DNA of 64,000 nt from Candida dubliniensis CD36 (Eukaryota > Ascomycota > Pichiomycetes > Serinales > Debaryomycetaceae). Positions 57,905 through 64,000 of the stretch are shown piece by piece; the stretch's first letter is position 1; the number at the start of each line of letters is the position of its first letter. Below the pieces are notes generated by a model. The model was not told where the DNA came from. It worked only from the letters and a program-made list of their open reading frames with translations, and ran no database searches. Location: NCBI RefSeq assembly GCF_000026945.1, contig NC_012863.1, forward strand, positions 835,501-899,500, given 5' to 3'. The position numbers were made by a program, and so were the translations under genes.

Positions 57905-59447
57905 TAGTGGAAAAGATGGAAGATAGAGTATTGAAGGAGTAAGAAATAATTTGTAAGTGTTTCCAAAAAGAAAGGGGGAATTGTGGTTGAATAATTCTGA
58001 TCCTTTGAAATTTAAATGAATTGAAGAAAAAGAAAAAGGTTAAACAAAAAAAAAAAAAAACAGATGTGTGGCAAGTCAAATCTTTAAATAATAAATTGAT
58101 TACTAAAAGAAAAAGTCACTCAATCATTTAATCTCCTCCCGCTAAGCCAATCAAAGTAGTTTCTTAAGATAAAAAGGATGTCTCTTAGTCATCTTTACTC
58201 GGGTTAAAGAGGGGCAGAGTGGGAGAGAGAGAGAGAGGGGGTAGATGCTCTGCTCTTGCAGAATTAGGGGGTTTTAACGAATAATGGAAATCATAGTATG
58301 AGCTGAGCTACACCACATGTAACCAACTTTTAAACCACTACATATTAAACAAAAGTAATACTTACTCTTATAGTATTATCATCAAAAAAGGAGGGGAAAT
58401 TTGACCAGAAAATTTTCTGCCATTAAATTAATGATTTTGTTGTGTAAAAATTGAAAAGATAAGATATGTTTTCTCTTATTATTATCAACAATCTAAGTTA
58501 AAAATAAAATGTGTCATTTATCTAATTGATTTTAACACTAATTAGATAAATAATATCAACCACCACAGATGGATGGATGGACAAGGAGGAGGGGTAATAA
58601 TTCTATTACACATTGACTATTATGATGCTCTCTCTCTCGCCTAAACCATCAGTCAACGGATAGATGAAAATAATAAAAGAGATGGTATATTTGTTGGTTA
58701 AACTTCTCTCAACCGTTATTGTTGTTGGGTGGGTCAGTGGGTAGGTTTAGCGAGGCACCAAAAGAGGGGAACCGGGAATTCTCGTAACAATTCTAAGCTT
58801 CCTATCTAGTCCGGGAAAATGTGTCAAAAAAACTTTCAAACTGTTAAAGCATGTTGTAGATGATAAACAAATCTGATAGTAGATGTTCCCTCCATTTCAA
58901 TAAGTCAGGTAAGATCTAATTAATAACAGCTATTACTAGTCTATTACTGATCTCAATATACTACAAACACTACTACCACCTGTCCTGTTCATATGAAGAA
59001 CTTGAACAGCCAGTCTTCATGAGACCAAAGGGATACTTATATCATCTACAACCTCTAGATGTCAATTCTGATACATATATATATATATATAATTCATATA
59101 CTATTTTAGCACCACTACGACTAATGAAGCGATTGATAATGGTTAACTATTCGGTGTTATATGTCCGTGAGAACTGCATATAAATCATTAACCCAGTGAG
59201 GCAGAAGAAAAAAAAAAAAAACACCTGCGCGGACAGATGAAGTCCACTACTACTCTCAATATAATACATAACTAACATCAAAACTAAATCACTAAATTAT
59301 TCTTCTTCTTTATTCAGTGCTGTTACTTTTCTGTTGCGGAATCCTTCCTTCATATTTTTTTTTTTTTTTTTTTACACATCTCGAACCTTTTGAAACTTCT
59401 TTTAATTTTAAGTTTACCAACATCAAAGAAGTTTACCCATTCATAAT
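57905..59447. other. Divergent promoter region between thioesterase and PDB1
   Basis: 1.5 kb, no gene. G-rich tract and AG repeat at 58205-58245, TA run near 59078, A-run near 59206, and T-run near 59360 in the PDB1 leader. Confidence 0.55.
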
Positions 59448-60587
59448 ATGTCATCATTCTCATCAGTCACCAGGACTGCTAAATTAGCAACTCAATCTTT
59501 GAAATATACTACCAGACCATCATTGGCTACAATTGGTCAATTTCAAACATCAAAAATCATTTATCGTGCCAATTCCACACAATCAACTCCTGTTCAAGAA
59601 ATCACTGTCAGAGATGCTCTTAACCAAGCCTTATCTGAAGAATTAGACAGAGATGAAGATGTTTTCCTTATGGGTGAAGAAGTTGCCCAATATAATGGTG
59701 CTTATAAAGTCAGTAGAGGATTATTGGACAAATTTGGTGAAAAAAGAGTTATTGATACTCCAATTACTGAAATGGGATTCACAGGATTAGCTGTTGGTGC
59801 TGCTTTACATGGTCTTAAACCAGTTTTGGAATTTATGACTTGGAATTTTGCCATGCAAGGTATTGATCATATTTTGAATTCTGCTGCTAAAACTCTTTAT
59901 ATGTCTGGTGGTAAACAACCATGTAATATAACTTTCCGTGGTCCAAATGGTGCTGCTGCTGGGGTTGCTGCTCAACATTCTCAATGTTATGCTGCATGGT
60001 ATGGTTCAATTCCTGGTTTAAAAGTTTTATCTCCATATTCTGCTGAAGATTATAAAGGTTTACTTAAAGCTGCCATCAGAGATCCAAATCCAGTTGTTTT
60101 CTTGGAAAATGAAATTGCTTATGGTGAAACTTTCCAAGTTTCTAAAGAATTCTCATCTCCAGATTTTATTTTACCAATTGGTAAAGCTAAAATTGAAAAA
60201 GAAGGTACTGATTTAACTATTGTTGGTCATAGTCGTGCCCTTAAATTTGCCATTGAAGCTGCAGAAATTTTGGAAAAAGATTTTGGAATTAAAGCTGAAG
60301 TACTTAACTTGAGATCAATTAAACCATTGGATGTTCCAGCTATTGTTGATTCCGTCAAGAAAACTAATCATTTGGTCACCGTTGAAAATGGGTTCCCAGG
60401 TTTTGGTGTTGGTTCAGAAATTTGTGCTCAAATCATGGAAAGCGAAGCCTTTGATTATTTGGATGCTCCAGTTGAAAGAGTTACTGGTTGTGAAGTTCCA
60501 ACTCCATATGCTAAAGAATTGGAAGATTTTGCCTTCCCAGACACTGAAGTTATCTTGAGAGCTTGTAAAAAAGTATTAAGTTTGTAA
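59448..60587 (+). CDS. PDB1: Pyruvate dehydrogenase E1 component beta subunit
   Basis: 379 residues, the expected size. Mitochondrial leader of about 45 residues ([20 protein letters not shown]). The transketolase-like pyrimidine-binding domain has [30 protein letters not shown] and [19 protein letters not shown]. The C-terminal transketolase domain contains [16 protein letters not shown] and ends [16 protein letters not shown]. With the alpha subunit it forms the TPP-dependent E1 that decarboxylates pyruvate in the matrix. Strongly biased codons indicate high expression. With PYC2 in the same window, two enzymes at the pyruvate branch point lie on either side of the MRS, probably by chance. 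Confidence 0.97.
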   Translation: MSSFSSVTRTAKLATQSLKYTTRPSLATIGQFQTSKIIYRANSTQSTPVQEITVRDALNQALSEELDRDEDVFLMGEEVAQYNGAYKVSRGLLDKFGEKRVIDTPITEMGFTGLAVGAALHGLKPVLEFMTWNFAMQGIDHILNSAAKTLYMSGGKQPCNITFRGPNGAAAGVAAQHSQCYAAWYGSIPGLKVLSPYSAEDYKGLLKAAIRDPNPVVFLENEIAYGETFQVSKEFSSPDFILPIGKAKIEKEGTDLTIVGHSRALKFAIEAAEILEKDFGIKAEVLNLRSIKPLDVPAIVDSVKKTNHLVTVENGFPGFGVGSEICAQIMESEAFDYLDAPVERVTGCEVPTPYAKELEDFAFPDTEVILRACKKVLSL

Positions 60588-60838
60588 AGAAACAAAATAA
60601 AATAAAATGATGATGACATTAACTAGCATAGCATGGACAAGATAATTATAATATATAGAGTAAATATTCTTTGAACGCAAGTGTAATAAATAGGACCATC
60701 TGACATGGCTCAAAAGAAGTATTCAAAAAAAAGAAAAAAAAAAGGCAACGATAATCAAAACTATTCTAATACAATTTGATTTTCATTCTAAATATCTAAT
60801 TTATCAATGCAAATCTAGTAAAATCTTATCCTATATAT

Positions 60839-61927
60839 TTATTTTTTCTTTCTTAATTCATAAGTTGACACAACTGGACGATGATCAGAGAAATGATGTC
60901 CATTAAACCAATTACTCAAGATTCCAAATTGTTTTAAAGTAACTTCATAAGTATCATCTGAATCATTTCCTGTTTCATTTTCTGAACTTAATGAAGTATG
61001 AGTGAAAGCTGGAGACCAAATATAATCAATTCTAGAAATTGGTTCATTATTAATATCAAATCCTGTAAAAGTAGTTTCAAATCCATAAGCTGAATTTTTA
61101 TCAATTAATATTTTCCCATCTTTAAACCCAGCTGTAGTTAAAATATGATAAGGTTCATCATTTGGTTCAGTATTAAAATCCCCACATAAAAATGATGGAT
61201 AATCATTATAATTTTTCATTTTATCAACAATTAATTGGGAAGATTTTCTTCTAGCAATAATTCCTCGATGATCATAATGAGTATTAAAAATATTAAATTT
61301 TATTTGAGGGTTTAATCGACTTTCAAAAGTAACCATAGTAACAATTCTTTCTAATGCTGCATCCCAACCTTTACTAGGAATATTAGGAGTTGGACTTAAC
61401 CAAAATGTCGAATTTTCAATAATTTTAAAATCTTTATCCTTATAAAAAATTGGAGCATATTCACCAGATGTTTTCCCATCAGTTCTACCAACTCCATAAT
61501 AATTCCATTCTTCAATTTCATTTAATCCTTCTAAAATATCTAATAATTGGTTATGTAAAACCTCTTGTAAACAAATAATATTACCATTACCTTGGAAAGT
61601 ATTAAATTTCATAGAATTAATACTTTGAATTTTTCTAATTTCCCATGGTTGTTCATATTTATCAGGATAATTCTTATTATCAAATCTTATATTATTAGTA
61701 TATAATCGTAAATTTAAATTAGGTCCATCACTATTGTTTTGGTGGTGGTGTTGATGTGTCATGATATAATAACTAGATATAATAATTAATGATAATGGAA
61801 TGACAATTGTTAGCAATTTCTTAAACAATGGATTTACCAGTGATTGTGGTTTTGGTTTTGGTTTTGGTTTTGGTTGTGGTTTATTTTTCAATAATGGATC
61901 AGTTTCTCTAGTCATTTCTGGATACAT
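60839..61927 (-). CDS. Membrane-anchored endonuclease/exonuclease/phosphatase-fold hydrolase
   Basis: 362 residues, ATG start. A cytosolic basic head with a Pro-Lys dipeptide run (about 17-28) precedes one signal-anchor helix (LLTIVIPLSLIIISSYYI, about 40-57). The rest is an EEP fold with all core motifs: LYTNNIRFDN, NIICLQEVLH (metal-binding Glu), NIFNTHYDHRG, FLCGDFNTEPND, RIDYIW and FSDHRPV (catalytic Asp-His pair). Related fungal proteins are secreted or vacuolar phosphodiesterases of unknown substrate; nuclease, inositol-phosphatase and sphingomyelinase activities all use this fold. Convergent with PDB1. Confidence 0.85.
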   Translation of the reverse strand: MYPEMTRETDPLLKNKPQPKPKPKPKPQSLVNPLFKKLLTIVIPLSLIIISSYYIMTHQHHHQNNSDGPNLNLRLYTNNIRFDNKNYPDKYEQPWEIRKIQSINSMKFNTFQGNGNIICLQEVLHNQLLDILEGLNEIEEWNYYGVGRTDGKTSGEYAPIFYKDKDFKIIENSTFWLSPTPNIPSKGWDAALERIVTMVTFESRLNPQIKFNIFNTHYDHRGIIARRKSSQLIVDKMKNYNDYPSFLCGDFNTEPNDEPYHILTTAGFKDGKILIDKNSAYGFETTFTGFDINNEPISRIDYIWSPAFTHTSLSSENETGNDSDDTYEVTLKQFGILSNWFNGHHFSDHRPVVSTYELRKKK

Positions 61928-62421
61928 TTTAAAAATAAGAAAAAAAAAAGGGGGCAGAAGGAGATGTGATATAATATATATATATATATATTGAAAGGGG
62001 ATGAGTATGGGGTTTTGTTACAAATGTTGGAGGGAAGAATGAAAGGAGGAGGAAGGGTGAAACGCGGAGCAAACAAATCATACAACGACGCACGAAAACT
62101 AGTCAGGTTTGTGTGACCTGCAACTATATTAAACTTAGAGATACATCTTATATGGTACTACTACTACTTTGTTTAATTGTAAAAGGTTTGTCTAACTAAA
62201 GTTCAGTTGTAATTGTGGTTTGGATAAATAATTCTAAAATTGTCGATAGGATACAAATTTTAAGCAAAACCCAACCCAAAGAACCAGAACAAAATAGATT
62301 TGAAGATGTGGATACAAACAGGTATCAACTAGATATACAATAAATCAAATACAATCTTACTTAATCACATTGGTGCTTGTATATTCTTCGCTTATCTCTA
62401 TTTACAGATTTTGTTTTTTTT
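61928..62421. other. Spacer between EEP gene and COA1
   Basis: About 490 bases, promoter of the EEP gene; TA run at 61974-61990. No gene. Confidence 0.5.
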
Positions 62422-63021
62422 TTACATTAAATCAAAATTTGGTTCCTTTGTCAAATCAACAACTTCCTTTTTCCCATCTCTTTCAACTTCTAATACAAAT
62501 TGATGAACATCAAAAGGATGAGCTTTAGATTCTCTAGTAGCATTTAATTTAACTACTCCATTACCTTTAGAACCTTTCACAGAAAATTCAATATTTATTA
62601 TCCCTTGAACAGTATTCAATTTCCCCCAAATCCATGGCCAACTAGAACTATAATCAATATCTTTACCTAAAAGTTCAATCGATGGTTGAGAACGTCTTAA
62701 AAAATATAATGATGAAGTTATAATTGGTGATTGGGTTTTTTCATAATTGAAAATAGCAATACATGATAAAGTTACCCCAATGGCATAAACAAACAAATAA
62801 CGACGATTAGTTTTTTTTTTAGAAAATGGATCAGGTAATTCTCTATCAATTGTAACTGGTGGTTTATAATCGGCTGATGTTACATGTGGATGAGGGATCG
62901 AAGTGGAAGATTCTGGTGCTGTTGTTGCAGATTTTTGAAATATTATAGATGTTGTTTTGAAAAATCTCCTAACAGTGATTGCAGGTTTTGGGACCAACCC
63001 CATTAATTGTCTCGAAATCAT
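62422..63021 (-). CDS. COA1: Cytochrome c oxidase assembly factor Coa1
   Basis: 199 residues, close to the yeast length. Mitochondrial leader with Arg residues (MISRQLMGLVPKPAITVRRF), then the conserved TIDRELPDPF motif, one inner-membrane helix (YLFVYAIGVTLSCIAIF, about 75-92), the NYEKTQSPI motif right after it, and a Tim21-like intermembrane-space domain with WPWIWGKLNTVQGIINIEF and FSVKGSKGNGVVKL. Coa1 stabilises newly made Cox1 with Shy1 and Mss51. The full order of motifs favours Coa1 over Tim21. Divergent from TFB1, 212 bases between the start codons. Confidence 0.9.
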   Translation of the reverse strand: MISRQLMGLVPKPAITVRRFFKTTSIIFQKSATTAPESSTSIPHPHVTSADYKPPVTIDRELPDPFSKKKTNRRYLFVYAIGVTLSCIAIFNYEKTQSPIITSSLYFLRRSQPSIELLGKDIDYSSSWPWIWGKLNTVQGIINIEFSVKGSKGNGVVKLNATRESKAHPFDVHQFVLEVERDGKKEVVDLTKEPNFDLM

Positions 63022-63233
63022 TTATTGTTGGAAGTCAAACAAGTCTTGTTTAAAAAGTTTACATTTTTATGATCAAAAATTTTTCGTCCTTTATTTTATT
63101 TTATTTTTTTTTTTTTTGCTCTCATTCAAAGCCCACGCGAGGAAAAACTTGTAAGCAAAGATCAATTGAATTCTAATCTCTCTTTGGTAGGTGCTTATCT
63201 GTATCATTGCATTACTTTTCCCTTAGCTTCAAG

Positions 63234-64000
63234 ATGGATATAATTAGAGGTGCATGTTCAGTTGATAAAGTTGGAGGGATGGTGTATATCAGAGAAGATT
63301 TAGCACCGCTGATGTTGGAATGGAAACCAATTGATGAACAAGAAGAGGATAGAGCAATTTCAATACCATTGAATTCTTTAACCACATTACAAAGTACAAA
63401 GGAGACTTCACCGAAAATGATCCTAAAAATCGTATACAAATTAACCTCTGGTCCATCTAATTCAGAGGAAACTAATAACAATGAAGAAGAAAAATCATTC
63501 AAATTGATATTCACCAATAGACCAACGATGAACACTATTAAAGATTCTCTACAGACAATTGTTGCTAGATCAAGAACCAGAGTAGAAGGTACTAGTACAC
63601 CAACACCAGCACTTGGATCAATGACACAAGCTGACTCCACTAGAGATTCAACATCAACACCAATACCTGCATCATCATCATCACCATCAGGAACATTAAA
63701 TACTTCATCATCATTACTATCATTAGCAGCATCACAATCATTATCTGATGCAAACTTGTTGAAAAATTTCGAACTACAGCAGAAACTTTTACTAGAAGAC
63801 CGTGAATTACGTGATATTTTCACTAAATCAGTCATGCAATTTAAATTGTCACCACAAATATTTTGGTCATCAAGATTAAATCAATTACGAACTTTTGCCT
63901 TGACAATATCTCAGCATAAAGGTCCATATAATGTGTTGAGTACAATTAAACCAGTGGCAACATCTGATAATCAAGTGAATGTTAATGTTACGCGTGATAC
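63234..64000 (+). CDS. TFB1: TFIIH core subunit Tfb1 (p62), 3' end missing
   Basis: ATG at 63234; 255 codons, open to the right edge. N-terminal PH-like domain of p62 (about 1-115): VDKVGGMVYIREDLAPLMLEW, then a T-L-Q-S-T strand and a FTNRPTMNTIKDSLQTIVAR helix. A Ser/Thr/Pro-rich linker (about 120-175) is followed by the first BSD domain: LLEDRELRDIFTKSVMQF and SPQIFWSSRLNQLR. Tfb1 is a structural subunit of TFIIH in transcription initiation and nucleotide excision repair, and its PH domain binds activators and Rad2/Rad4. The antisense frame 63212-63835 is a shadow. Confidence 0.93.
   Translation, partial: MDIIRGACSVDKVGGMVYIREDLAPLMLEWKPIDEQEEDRAISIPLNSLTTLQSTKETSPKMILKIVYKLTSGPSNSEETNNNEEEKSFKLIFTNRPTMNTIKDSLQTIVARSRTRVEGTSTPTPALGSMTQADSTRDSTSTPIPASSSSPSGTLNTSSSLLSLAASQSLSDANLLKNFELQQKLLLEDRELRDIFTKSVMQFKLSPQIFWSSRLNQLRTFALTISQHKGPYNVLSTIKPVATSDNQVNVNVTRD

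Noticed and set aside
62422..63021. Tim21 as identity of the 199-residue mitochondrial protein
   Set aside because: The DRELPDP motif and NYEKT-SPI segment after the helix are specific to Coa1.
63212..63835. 207-residue minus frame at the right end
   Set aside because: Antisense shadow of TFB1, whose + frame has a clear PH-like and BSD domain.

Overview
The window is yeast nuclear DNA from the CUG-Ser clade, very probably Candida albicans or a very close relative. It is AT-rich and almost intronless. Low-complexity codon runs are common, and leucine-looking CTG codons fall where a conserved serine is expected, most clearly in the FIT-family gene at 49832-50788. Between about 18.4 and 43 kb lies a Major Repeat Sequence (MRS). 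Its core is a tandem array of RPS units of about 1.935 kb carrying SfiI sites, a known hallmark of C. albicans chromosomes.

Left arm (1-15.2 kb). In order: the 3' part of a protein tyrosine phosphatase (+, cut by the edge), farnesyltransferase beta subunit RAM1 (-), a FAF2/UBX3-type UBX protein (+), SRP14 (-), pyruvate carboxylase PYC2 (-), then a 3.9 kb gene-poor interval, and a small protein with a mitochondrial-type leader (+) at 14956-15177. From 15.2 to 19.1 kb there is no convincing gene. That stretch holds a GC-richer mobile-element-like relic (about 16.4-16.9 kb) and four diverged copies of a 185-205 bp repeat (17.46-18.2 kb).

MRS (about 18.4-43 kb). The RB2-like part carries an FGR6-type reading frame on the minus strand, 19142-20692. 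Its natural ATG is followed by an in-frame TAG at codon 17. The RPS array has five full units and one partial unit (22998-34023). The units look nearly identical by eye and contain a sub-periodicity near 172 bp. The HOK-like side (34024 to about 42.9 kb) contains decayed genes, notably a clear IDH1 (NAD-isocitrate dehydrogenase) pseudogene at 35654-36180, a decayed ORF string at 37.17-38.52 kb, and a 423-bp dimeric tandem repeat at 39.03-40.22 kb. A broken coiled-coil ORF with an LTR-like flank lies at 42.98-43.85 kb.

Right arm (44-64 kb). In order: a membrane protein with a C-terminal GNAT-like domain (+), a FIT/Scs3-family ER lipid phosphatase (+), the axial budding protein AXL2 (+), a mitochondrial ACOT9-type acyl-CoA thioesterase (-), pyruvate dehydrogenase E1 beta PDB1 (+), a membrane-anchored endonuclease/exonuclease/phosphatase-fold protein (-), cytochrome oxidase assembly factor COA1 (-), and the 5' part of TFIIH subunit TFB1 (+, cut by the right edge).

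The arms are ordinary housekeeping DNA. The unusual content is the MRS: array homogeneity, subrepeats, the nonsense codon in FGR6, and the unexplained relics on the HOK side. Some long reading frames begin at TTG; where a downstream or upstream ATG is better it is used here. All calls come from reading the sequence; no search was run.
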